The translations under genes and the position numbers were made by a program. A stretch of DNA of 64,000 bases from Neoceratodus forsteri (Eukaryota; Chordata; Ceratodontiformes; Ceratodontidae), in assembly GCA_016271365.2 (NCBI GenBank), contig JADMNL010000028.1:55012001-55076000 (forward strand). The letters run 5' to 3'. This document shows, one piece after another, positions 22,546-31,267 of this stretch. The notes beneath the pieces are model-generated. The model did no database searches and was not told the DNA's origin. It was given only the letters and a program-made list of their open reading frames with translations. Position 1 is the first letter of the stretch; the number at the start of each line of letters is the position of its first letter.

Positions 22546-22987
22546 AGGCAAGGGTTACCCCAAAGGGCATTTGGCTGTGAAGCCAAGTTTCAAGAAAATA
22601 CAAAATCACACATGCCCCCACAATGCAAAGCATCATGGGCTGCATATGCAAATCACCACAGAATGTTATGCTGGTCCAACTTTAAGCAGGATTGCATGGT
22701 GCCGAAAGGCCTCTCACACAGTCTGCAAAGGGTACTAACAGAAGACATAGACACGTGTATCGTCCTACCAGGACTCATCAGTATGCCTCATCTGTTTGAC
22801 ACCCCAGTGGAATGGACCAGCTACCCTAGAGGCAGTGTGCCTTGGATATATTGTGGTGAACCCATTAAAATAAAAAATTATTTAAAAGACAAAGAACCCC
22901 TGTGTGCAAACACTGAGGCAAGGGTTACCCCAAAGGGCATTTGGCTGGGAAGCCAAGTTTCAAGAAAATACAAAATCACACATGCCC
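22519..22987 (-). mobile_element. Hammerhead-ribozyme retroelement (retrozyme/Penelope-like), 469 bp
   Basis: The insert consists of a 99-bp direct repeat at each end (22519-22617 and 22889-22987, three or four differences) and a 271-bp middle. The middle carries one hammerhead ribozyme on the minus strand, so the transcribed strand is taken to be minus. There is no ORF, no poly-A tail and no TG...CA ends. One and a quarter copies of a 370-bp monomer describe it exactly, as expected if a circular or head-to-tail RNA was reverse transcribed past one full unit into a nicked target. Comparable short hammerhead repeats are known from retrozymes and Penelope-like elements. Which of these it derives from is not clear. 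Confidence 0.75.
22738..22795 (-). ncRNA. Type I hammerhead ribozyme, one core change
   Basis: Minus-strand RNA from 22795 to 22738. Stem I 5' strand is ACAG-AUGA-GGCAUA; core CUGAUGA; stem II GUCC with loop UGGUA and GGAC; then GAUA where the consensus is GAAA; a minimal stem III ACAC/GUGU; C at position 17; and stem I 3' strand UAUGUC-UU-CUGU. GGCAUA pairs fully with UAUGUC and ACAG with CUGU across an AUGA/UU internal loop. The cleavage point would be between 22750 and 22749. The A14-to-U change probably weakens or abolishes cleavage of this copy. Very short stem III is typical of retrozyme and Penelope hammerheads. Confidence 0.85.
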
Positions 22988-23040
22988 TATTCCAAAATAG
23001 GTTCAGTACCCTCCACCTTGGAGGTACTGCTTGGTAGTCT

Positions 23041-23138
23041 GCATAATGTCAGAATACAGCAATACTTCATGTTGTTTGAAGCAAAAATTACTCACCTTAG
23101 TAATTGTTTCTTCTAATGGAGCCTTGCTGTATTCTGAC
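23041..23138. repeat. DIRS internal complementary region
   Basis: The left half 23041-23080 is the inverted complement of the left outer end (about 17474-17514, including TTTGAAGC against the start of the element). The right half 23089-23138 is the inverted complement of the right outer end (about 23546-23597, including TTACTAAGGTGAGTA). In DIRS replication this region is thought to template the joining of the two ends during circle formation. Confidence 0.88.
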
Positions 23139-23410
23139 CTCCATGCCTCCACTCTCAGAACCTGGTTTTTGGGAAGTGGGTTGGCAGGTACAGTGCTGCA
23201 CCTCAGGGGTGCTTTTGGTATTCCCCCTTTTAGAAAGGGGGAATGGGTTCTGTTATGTTCTTTTTTGTAGTTATGTTGTTCACTACCTGGTTATTGTTTT
23301 GGGGTTCTCGACTTGAGTCTTTTGGGACCCCAAAAATTGGTTGCCTTTTAGCTAGTTGATTTACAATTTCCACCTAGGAGGTGTAGTTATTTAGTTAATA
23401 TTAGCTCGTA

Positions 23411-23563
23411 AGAATCTGATGGTTACACTTTGAAGTGCAGCAGACAGAGGTTTGAACTGAGCTCGAGCCCAATGTTCTATGCTCTGGCATAGAGTTAACT
23501 CTTTCCTCTCTGGAGCAGTTCAAGTGCTGGGGCTAACTGCATAATGTCAGAATGCAGCAAGAC
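23411..23563 (-). repeat. DIRS right inverted terminal repeat
   Basis: Inverted copy of 17490-17641; shared blocks include GTTACACTTTGAAGTGCAGC and GCAGTTCAAGTGCTGG (plus strand, one substitution relative to the left arm). The element continues about 37 bases further (to TTACTAAGGTGAGTA) with sequence found elsewhere only in the internal complementary region. Confidence 0.9.
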
Positions 23564-23603
23564 TCCATTAGAAGAAACACTTTACTAAGGTGAGTATTTT
23601 TTT

Positions 23604-24720
23604 CTTGCTGGCCTCCATGACAGACTGTACTGTCGCTGACAGGTCTTGTGTCACTTCATCACTCAGAGTCAGCACAGCATACTTTGTGGTACTGAGCTGT
23701 ACAGGCCAAAGAAGTGGCCTGTCTATGAAACAGAGAAGCTGCTTTGTACAGTTTATTGGCCATGATATTCTGTTTCCCAGAATCCTTTTCAAGAGGCAGT
23801 GCAGAGAGGTTCCTTTCCCTTCTCAAGGAAGCCATTTGTACCACTCCTTCATGATCAATGCAGACATACAGCTAATCTACCCGCTGTTTCTTCAGCAGAT
23901 TCAGCTAATAGTTTTTCTTTGTTTTTGTACCAATGCTAACTGCTGCATTAGGTGCTGACATGATTTTTTTATGTGGCCTTTTTGATGAACATGTGGATGG
24001 GGACCACTAGTCTCCTTGTAGGGGCTAATTCCATCATGTCCATGAACTCCACTTCCTCATCACCGTCCTCTGTTTTATGATAGGAGTGTTGAAGGTATTC
24101 ACCATCTGTTTCATGTAAGAAGAGTAAGATGTATGATCCTCAATGATTCTAGGAGAAGAACCAAACTCCTGCTCAGGGAACCATCGTGTTCTATAGGCTC
24201 ACCATCCTCCTCCTCCTCCTCTTCATAATACCTATCCCCTTCCTGTACAGGCTGCTGCTCTGAAACCTGAGAATGGAGGGCAGGTACAATGAATACATTT
24301 TCCATGGCCTGGAAGGTCTGAAACAAAAATGCCACACCTCTGTCATGTCCTCTGCTAAAGGGCAGACATTTGATTCTGTTCCACTGCTGCCTTCTTCTTT
24401 TCCTTTACAGAAGGAGTGGCAGGGATACTTTTTTTTTGTTTTGTCAGGTTTCTTGGCAGATACTTGTTCTAGCATCTGCTCTGAGGCTGTCTTCTTTGTA
24501 TTTCTGCCATTGTTGGTCAGGGTTCCCCCTTCAGACACCCCAATATCGTTACTGTCATTTTAGTGCCTTTCACGGTGCTGAGCAGCATCGTTTTGTCTTT
24601 TCTGACTCCTGTGGCAGAGCCTGCTGCCTATGAGGAGAAGAACCCCCTGCTGCATGCTTTCCACCTTCACTGTGAGCTCCCTTTGAGCCTTTCTGTGGTT
24701 TGGTGACATAAAAGCAAGGT
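23604..24720 (-). pseudogene. DIRS gag-like remnant (minus copy)
   Basis: Starting near 24715 the minus strand reads TKPQKGSKGAHSEGGKHAAG, then an acidic run in YYEEEEEEDGEPIEHDGSL (about 24240-24190) that corresponds to the Glu/Asp run of the plus-strand gag. MANKLYKAASLFHRQATSLA (23790-23700) corresponds to MARKQYLASSLGLRQANYM of that copy. Stops are frequent. The plus-strand DIRS interrupts it after VMEASKKKI, near 23604. Confidence 0.75.
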
Positions 24721-24780
24721 CCAGTTACACTCCCTAGAATGAAGGTAGTATGTATATTCATACTGGTTATCCTCTCCGGT

Positions 24781-26295
24781 TGAAGTTTTGATTTGTTGGA
24801 TTAATCCATTGAAAGTGTGTATAAGAGGATTTTTTAATCAAAATAGTAATTTTGATATTGGTCAGTAATTTTTGTTCTCTGTCACCCCCTAGTTCAATAT
24901 ATTTGTGCACAACTAAGAAGAAATTAAAGTGCTGCTGTGGTTATCTTTTATATATCTATTTGGAGATTGTATTCTAAAGCAGAGGACAAGAAAAGAAATA
25001 TAACGTTAGTAAAGACATGAGTTAAAATGACAATGTACCCTAAAATATGGATATAAAATTATACGGATACGTTGGGGGTTATCTAAGCTCTATTATAGAT
25101 AAGAAGCATGAGAATAAGAGTTAAGAAGATGAATTTTAAAAGGACAGAGAGCCTTTTTACTGTTTAAAATGGGTACTATTTTCTTGTAATTATTGATTGT
25201 TTAATTGAATTCTCTATTGTACATGCACTTTGGGTATTTAAGACCCTTGGGGTCTTGATTCTACACCCTGTTAGGAAGCCAGTGAGGCTAAGCTCAGGGG
25301 TTAGTGGTGCCTGGCGCATTCGACTGGGTACGTTGTTTTGCAATTTTAAAACGTACTCTAACAAAAGTCAATAGCAAAACGTGCAGTAGTTTATCCTAAG
25401 TAACTTGGTACATTTTTGGGCACTTTATTCAAGCAAAAGCACTAATTTGTAACCTACATAATCTATTTATTATACAAAATAAATTTGGTTACGATGCATC
25501 ATTGGGCATCATTGTATGTTTGTGTTGATTTTGTAAAGCTACCTACTAACCTACCCATATTTGCTCACCTTAAACATTGTGCAGGGTATAAATGCAACCT
25601 GAGAAGCCATAAACATTTCCCTCTTTCTAGCCCTTTTCTTTTGGATTTTGGGGCAAAACGTTTGGTATGGGTCACAATTTATAAAAGTGTGATTTGGCCC
25701 CAGGCATTGTAAACAAAGCATGGACAGTTTGCCTTTGCCAGGAGTTGAAGTTTGTATGGCTGTGGACGGAGCCTACAGTCGTTTTGCTTCTTCAGTTCCT
25801 AAATCAGCCAACCATGGCACACTTCCATTGGACTTTTGGAAGTATCCTTCCAAAGATCCATCAGAGCTTGAAGTACTCTGTCAGGATCAACCACTATGGA
25901 GTAACATCCAAAACAGCCGCACTATTTCGGCTTTTACTTCTGCATTCTGGGGCATGAACCACACATGCGCAGTTCCACCGGTGCCACCATTTTGGGAATA
26001 GCAGAATGCCATTCACCACAAGTATGCATGCAGGAGTGTTGCTAATGCATAGTTACATCACTGCCGCCATCTTAACGATGGCACTCGGTAGCACTTGGTG
26101 GAAATCCTTTGACATTGGAAGTTTGCCATAGCCATTTTGGCTCTGATTAGAGTTTGTTAAAACCTGTGGTCCATGTTTTCTTTTTTGGCCAAATAGTCAT
26201 GTCAAACACTGATAGGACTTGATATTTAAACATTTATTTCCCAGACACAACAAGCAGTAGAAAAATATAACTTTTAATTAAAAATTACTCCAACT
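24781..26295. other. Intronic sequence, no element recognised
   Basis: AT-rich to about 25700, then more balanced. The two overlapping readings at 25694-26001 have no known motif and no splice or repeat signal. The left part may include the lost terminal repeat of the minus DIRS, but I could not align it. Confidence 0.45.
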
Positions 26296-26303
26296 GCTTT
26301 TAA

Positions 26304-26790
26304 AGGGGGCAGGACAGTTGTGCTAATTGGCAGCTGTTTATAAAGTTCTTATTCACAGAAACAATATGCATTCTCCTAAAAGTATTCATATTTAACTATA
26401 GCTGAATAAAAGTGATAGGTAACACTGCAGTTTGTATTACAGGCGATGGGCAGCATCTCGTCACAGTTCACTTTACATAGAATCACTTGAGGAGTTTTCA
26501 CCGGCCACAATTTGTGCACAGAATGTTAATTGTGAGCTGCTGACCTATCAGAACCCTGTTTAGAGTTCTGTGCACAAACCATGATATAGTTAAAACTCCA
26601 TATTATTGGTTTCATGAAGAGAAATGTAACAGAGTGCTGCCCATAAAAACAAGACAATGCAAAATACAGCATTTTATAACACGTTTTATTCAGGTATTGT
26701 TAAATATGGCCAATTTAGGTAACTGCATATAATTTCTGAGAATAAGAACTTTATAAACAGCTGCCAGTTAGAAATGATTTCCTGTCCTCT
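26304..26790. mobile_element. Kolobok/T2-like foldback MITE, 487 bp
   Basis: Long inverted repeat: the left arm begins AGGGGGCAGGACAG and contains CAGCTGTTTATAAAGTTCTT; the right arm carries the same in inverted order, ending CTGTCCTCT. The element is flanked by TTAA at 26300-26303 and 26791-26794. TTAA plus AGGG/AGAGG ends fit the T2 motif (TTAAAGGRR) of MITEs assigned to the Kolobok superfamily and best known from Xenopus. The arms diverge toward the centre, and there is no coding capacity. Confidence 0.8.
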
Positions 26791-26846
26791 TTAAAATGAG
26801 TGAAAATGAAAGTGATGGAACTTTTCTTTTTTTTCTTATTTTTTAC

Positions 26847-26919
26847 CTAGAATTGGTTGGGTCACTTATAGGGATCATGTTAAAAACATGGCCTTGGGTT
26901 CTTGTGAACTGATCATACA
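26847..26919 (-). CDS. Candidate host-gene internal exon
   Basis: On the minus strand an excellent acceptor (TGTGTTTTTTCCAG) precedes 73 bases and the donor GTAAAA. The exon begins in phase 1 and the open frame reads YDQFTRTQGHVFNMIPISD and a few more residues before ending in phase 2. The entry phase fits the exit phase of the exon candidate at 31199-31267. The block lies just beyond the Kolobok-like MITE and has no transposon similarity. I do not recognise the protein. Confidence 0.6.
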
Positions 26920-26990
26920 CTGGAAAAAACACAAGAAATGATAACAATTAAACTAAAACACCCTAAGTAAGCATTAAAGCACGACAGAGC

Positions 26991-27094
26991 ATGGTTCTAC
27001 TGTGGATTTAATCCATGGTTTGAGGGGTTAGGGCATGAGGCCACAAGCTGAGTGCTTCAACCACCCAACCAGATGAAATCCACAGTAGAACCAT
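26991..27094. repeat. Hairpin with 19-bp perfect arms
   Basis: ATGGTTCTACTGTGGATTT at 26991-27009 is perfectly inverted at 27076-27094, with a 66-base loop. The loop contains TTAATCCATGG and a C/A-rich part and has no clear second palindrome. No target duplication was found. Confidence 0.75.
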
Positions 27095-27282
27095 CCTGAG
27101 AATAATTTGAGGAATATGCACTAAGGAAAGTGATTGTACAGATAAGAAGATGTAATGAGAAAGGATGAGTCTCTCATGGAATTCATCCATGGCTGAGAAC
27201 AAACTTGATTTGTTCTGGAATTATATATGTTGAATTGTTAAATACACTGCACATAGAGTTCAAAACAATTGGAACACACCTA

Positions 27283-27940
27283 TTGGAAATATTTTTTATT
27301 TATTTATTAAATTCTCGAATTACAAATACCTTTGAGCAGAAACTGCTTATTTATAAAGATTCCACGTCAAAGGATTAGGGTCAACATACATACAGAGGTA
27401 GTAAAAGAATTCACAATAAACAACCAAAACAACTAAAAGAAAAAAAAAGATACTCAGTTTTAACATACTTTGAGATAATATTCATATAACAAGCAGCTTG
27501 ACTAGGCAGCTGGCTGCGGTAACAATAAGAGCTAGAGGGCATCATAGGCAGTTAGTACTGTAAGTGTGGGACTGGGAGAGGAAGTTGGCAGGCTAATGGG
27601 CCACTGTCCGATGGTGGTGGAAAATGTCTTGTACCAGTGGAGATGTGAAGCAGGAAAGGAGTCACAAGGAAGGCCCAGTGCCAGAGGAATGAGATTGGGA
27701 AAGGCGTGGCTGTGAGACATGAGTGAGCTGAGAGGTGTTTAGAGAGATCTCTGTTCAGAGAAGCAGTCACATTGAGTGGTAGAGGTGAGGTAAAGTTTGA
27801 GATTCCTTTGAAGGGTCCAAGTGTAGTAGAGGAAAGTGCTTCTTTATTGAGGGAATGGAACCATTGAGCGGCTCTATAGATAAAAGACCGCTGACCCATG
27901 GAGGTACGATATCTGGGAACCTGAAAGGTTAGAGATTGGG
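27283..27940 (-). pseudogene. LINE 3' end with C-terminal reverse transcriptase fragment
   Basis: The minus strand reads VPRYRTSMGQRSFIYRAAQW and FHSLNKE near 27900-27830, the conserved R-T-x-x-G-Q-R-S-F region just before the end of many L2/Rex-type ORF2 proteins. A 3' UTR of about 350 bases and a tail of TTTAT units (27288-27302 on the plus strand) follow. The 5' side is missing. Confidence 0.65.
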
Positions 27941-28998
27941 CACCATGTGTTTGTTGAGTGCCACTGTAGGTAGTGGCTGCTATTTCAGCTTTTCAATAAA
28001 AGCTTTCATTACAAGCTTTAGCTTTCTAACATCAAAACAGACTGTATTTTACAACTTTTCAAAAACTTGCACTTCATTTTCTATGCGTGGTTCTTTGGTT
28101 TTCCTCTGTATTTACAAGATATGGGTTGCACTGCATTGATGGGAGTGTGCTAGTGTAGCTCATGTTTTGTTCCTGCAGTACCTTAGTAGACCAATAGATG
28201 GCTGTTAAGTAGTGCTAGCAGCACTGCACTATTTTACAAATATACTGAATAGAGCCAATCTGAAAAAACTTTAATGAACAAATTCTATTTTCTGAGTATT
28301 TAATTCCTTTCCTCTCTAAATTATCTAGCTCAGTGGAGATAGAACACCATATCTTACTGTTCTTGCCTTCCAAATAATTGTTTCTACTAGTACTGTTAGT
28401 CTCTTTCTTTGATTCCTTTGCTTCTCTCACTTTATTTTTTCACCACAGGTAGCCTCTTTCTTTGATCTTGCTTTATTCATCTCACTGTCTTTGTTGTTTT
28501 TGCTTTTGTTATAAGTAGGAGCATTCTCATCCTCGACTATACTGTGCATTTAGCAAGGAAGTGGTAGGGCACACAATGTTATTCAGTGGTCCCAGAATGC
28601 ATTGCACCACAAAGGCTTAGGAAGCAGTAGATCATGGTGGTTGTAACAGTATGTAAATGATTCACCACTGAAGAAATATTATTACAGCATAATTTACAGT
28701 TTTTGTCAGTTTGAATGTAGAATCTTTAGCAAGTCATAAAGTTATTAAACAATCTTGAAAATTTCAAAACTCATGTGCCAGAAATAAGCTGTAACAGGCA
28801 GAAAGAGCAACATAATTCCTTACTCTGGTCACTTGTATATGGTTATTGCTTATGGTGGATCATCAAGGTAATACATTGCAATCCATGGCTGCTTAACGGT
28901 CACCTGTTGTTATTTACCCAGTCTGTATTAGTTATTTTACTCTCGTTAGAGTCATGATGCAAAGCAAATATTCAGAAACTAACTTTTAAACTAAATCA
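27941..28998. other. Intronic sequence, no element recognised
   Basis: AT-rich DNA with no motif, repeat array or splice-bounded open block that I can support. The short minus reading near 28215-28430 is low-complexity Lys/Asn/Ser text typical of chance ORFs in AT-rich DNA. Confidence 0.5.
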
Positions 28999-29003
28999 AT
29001 GAA

Positions 29004-30231
29004 TGCGATTGCTTGGCCAGCTGAGTTATGATTGTTGCATGATGTCTGTAATATAAAATATATGTGATTGTCTCACATAAGACAGCCGTGCTTTTGTGCT
29101 TCCATAGGTGCCTCCCAGGTTGCAGTGAAGCTACAGGATATGTATTTGACCAGAGGATGTGAGAATTAGCCTACATCAAGGTGTCAGCAGTGACAAGTGA
29201 CCCGAAACCAGGAGATAATTACAGACCAGAGACCTGATTAAAGGTCTCCTGTTTTTTGTTTTTTTTTGTCTTAATTAGAACTGATCCAGCTGCCAGGACA
29301 TAGGGCTCATAAAGTGTTATGATTCCTATAGGAAGAACATTTGATACCAACATGGTGTTAAAAGTTGTAAAACCCTTTGATGTCCTTGGGAAAACAGGAA
29401 CCAGTCACCAGATCAAATGAAAGGCTTGATTAAAGACTCATAATTTAGGAAATGTCTTTTTCCTTCTGAAGTCACATTATTTAAAATATCTCCTGAGAGA
29501 AAATCATTTTTTTGTAATTTTATATTCTAAAAGAAGGATCTAGGTGACTCACAGAAGGGTTGTGGAGACACAGTTTAAACTAATACTTGTGTCTGAACTG
29601 TTTGTTATTTTATTTTGGGACTCCGAGAGAGAGAGACACATCTCTCTGATTTAAATTTAACTGCACTTACAAAAGAAATACATTAGATAGAAAAGATCTA
29701 AATGTACTTTGGTAGGAGTTTGTTCTGTAGTTTTCCTTGTTTTTCTTTTACATGATAGTGATGCTCTTTGATATTTGTTCTGTATTTTATCTTACTACTT
29801 TTATCCATTTTTAGTAAACATATTCGGAAAGACTGCCTGAGTGTCTGCCAGTTTTTTTTTGCATGTGACATATAGATGGTTAAGTCTGACAATTGTTCAA
29901 GATCTTGATGAATGTGTTACCAAACTGAGAAAAGGTAAGAATATACCTAAGGTCTTTTATAGAGTTTTAGAGTTCGTTTTGGGAAGCCTGGCTTGGTGCC
30001 TCTAGAGAAAGACCGCACATCCCTGACGAAGCAGTGTCACAAGCCTGTACATTGGGTACATGCTACCATAAGGTTCACAGTTTGAATCCCCCAGAACTTG
30101 AGACTAAAGGTGATTTTGGACCAAAAGCAGACAGGAGGTTACCTTGCCTGTTACCTTTTTCACACTATTATGCTTGGAGGTTGGCACTGTGAGGGAGCAG
30201 AGGGCCTGACCTGCTGAGTGCATCTGTGACA
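29004..30231 (+). mobile_element. Solo LTR of the Gmr1-like Gypsy family
   Basis: About 1.23 kb, alignable along its length with the two LTRs of the element at 53475-61837 (for example GTCTCACATAAGACAGC, AGTGACAAGTGACC, TTCACAGTTTGAATCCCCC and the end GAGGGCCTGACCTGCTGA). It is flanked by the perfect 5-bp duplication ATGAA (28999-29003 and 30232-30236), so it is a complete insertion reduced by LTR-LTR recombination. The two terminal bases are TG and CA. Confidence 0.93.
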
Positions 30232-30236
30232 ATGAA

Positions 30237-31198
30237 CAGTTGTGATAAGATATTAAACATGGAGCAGGAAGGCTAGAGATGAAATTGTGTAGACAGCTCT
30301 TAGCTAGGTGGAGAAACAAATCTGGTGTGAGAAGCCAGTAGAAAGCATGGAACCACAGAGCAGCTTGAACTTGTATTCCAGATTCTAAAATTTATATAAA
30401 TTCTGTCTCTGTGGCACACACCTGTCCTGTGGATTGATAAACATTTTGTAAAGATCATTGATGGATTCCTTTTGCTAGCACAGCCCTTTTACAATGGGCA
30501 GGGTGGCAGTTGCCGTCTCAAGTGCCTGCCCTGTCTTTTTCCTCAAAGCCACCCTCAAATTTGCCATACAGTTTCAGAGACATCTCTGACTGCCTTTTCT
30601 AAAGTGAGGCAAGCAGCCAAGCTCTGTAAGAGGTCATCAATGCAGTGAAGTCCATGATCCCAAGCTGCTGCACGAGTTGCTCATGAAGTAGGTGGGTGCC
30701 TCTTCTCCCTCCCTGGGAGTCTGAATGAGCTGCTTTCAACATATGTTCCAGACTCTTCCATCCTGGAGTAAGAGGTCAAGTGTACTGCAGGAATCCAGGT
30801 ACCCTGTATGTTAATGCAATGCACTACCTATGACTGAATTGAACGGGGCCATTTATATTTTCCTAACTAACTAACTAGGGATGTCTTTGGATGAGCTATC
30901 CTATGAATGAATATTATACCTTTCTTTATTATTTGACACATCTCTAACCTCATACAACAAATCAGGGGTAAGGACTGAAAAAATCAGGAACAAAATCCAG
31001 GACATTGTCATAAAATATGGTCAAATGAACTCAAGGATCTACCATAATAAATTATCTTGTGTAAATATAAATGTCTGAAGGAGTTTAGAATGAAACTTTA
31101 ATACATGACATTTACTGCGAAATTCCACCCTTTTCAGAAATGGCTATTTTAGGGAGGGAGCAGGCTAGTTAAAGATTTAGCCCCACTGTAGGTCTTAC
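30237..31198. other. Intronic sequence, no element recognised
   Basis: Mixed-composition DNA between the solo LTR and the next exon candidate. No transposon motif, tandem array or convincing coding segment seen. Confidence 0.5.
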
Positions 31199-31267
31199 CT
31201 TTGCTGATCCATTTCTCTGATTGCCCTCTAAGCTTCTCATGTTCTTCCTGTTTCTCTCTGCAGTGCC
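31199..31267 (-). CDS. Candidate host-gene internal exon, coiled coil
   Basis: A strong donor (CAAAG followed by GTAAGA) ends a minus-strand block whose only open frame reads EKQEEHEKLRGQSEKWISK, a charged helical segment. Two acceptors are possible: after CTCCAG (exon 31199-31267, phase 1 in) or after CTGCAG (31199-31257, phase 2 in). Only the first fits the phase-1 exit of the upstream candidate 37687-37744, so I chose it. Exit is phase 1, matching the next candidate. I do not recognise the protein. Confidence 0.55.

Larger units (their letters stand above)
22506..23000. repeat. 13-bp target-site duplication around the 469-bp insert
   Basis: TATTCCAAAATAG at 22506-22518 is repeated exactly at 22988-23000. 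Everything between, 22519-22987, is therefore inserted DNA. A duplication of this length is typical of target-primed reverse transcription and not of LTR retrotransposons (4-6 bases) or DIRS. Confidence 0.9.
17470..23600 (+). mobile_element. DIRS-type tyrosine-recombinase retrotransposon, near full length
   Basis: It has all the structural marks of DIRS elements: inverted terminal repeats (17490-17641 and 23411-23563), an internal complementary region (23041-23138) that joins complements of both outer ends, gag with a zinc knuckle, overlapping reverse transcriptase/RNase H, and tyrosine recombinase. DIRS elements replicate through a circular DNA and do not make target duplications; none is visible here. 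It lies within the gag region of an opposite-strand DIRS. Stops, frameshifts and changed active-site residues show that it is inactive. A 469-bp ribozyme-bearing insert lies at 22519-22987. Confidence 0.92.
11550..24780 (-). mobile_element. DIRS-type retrotransposon (minus), split by two later insertions
   Basis: Reading right to left: gag-like region 24720-23604, interruption by a plus-strand DIRS (23600-17470), end of gag and start of reverse transcriptase 17465-16699, interruption by an L2 LINE (16698-13612), rest of reverse transcriptase and RNase H 13600-12755, then the tyrosine recombinase region to about 11640. Each piece aligns in order with the plus-strand DIRS, so they are one element. 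Removing the insertions leaves about 4 kb. I could not find its inverted terminal repeats, so both outer edges are approximate. Confidence 0.85.

Noticed and set aside
22519..22987. Reading the insert as a miniature LTR retrotransposon
   Set aside because: The repeats lack TG...CA ends, no primer site or polypurine tract is visible and the 13-bp duplication is too long; the ribozyme-unit model fits better.
25564..25593. 30-base minus-strand block between TTCTCAG and GTGAGC
   Set aside because: Its length keeps phase unchanged and so does not repair the phase gap between 26847-26919 and 10061-10125. The sequence has no helical or conserved look.
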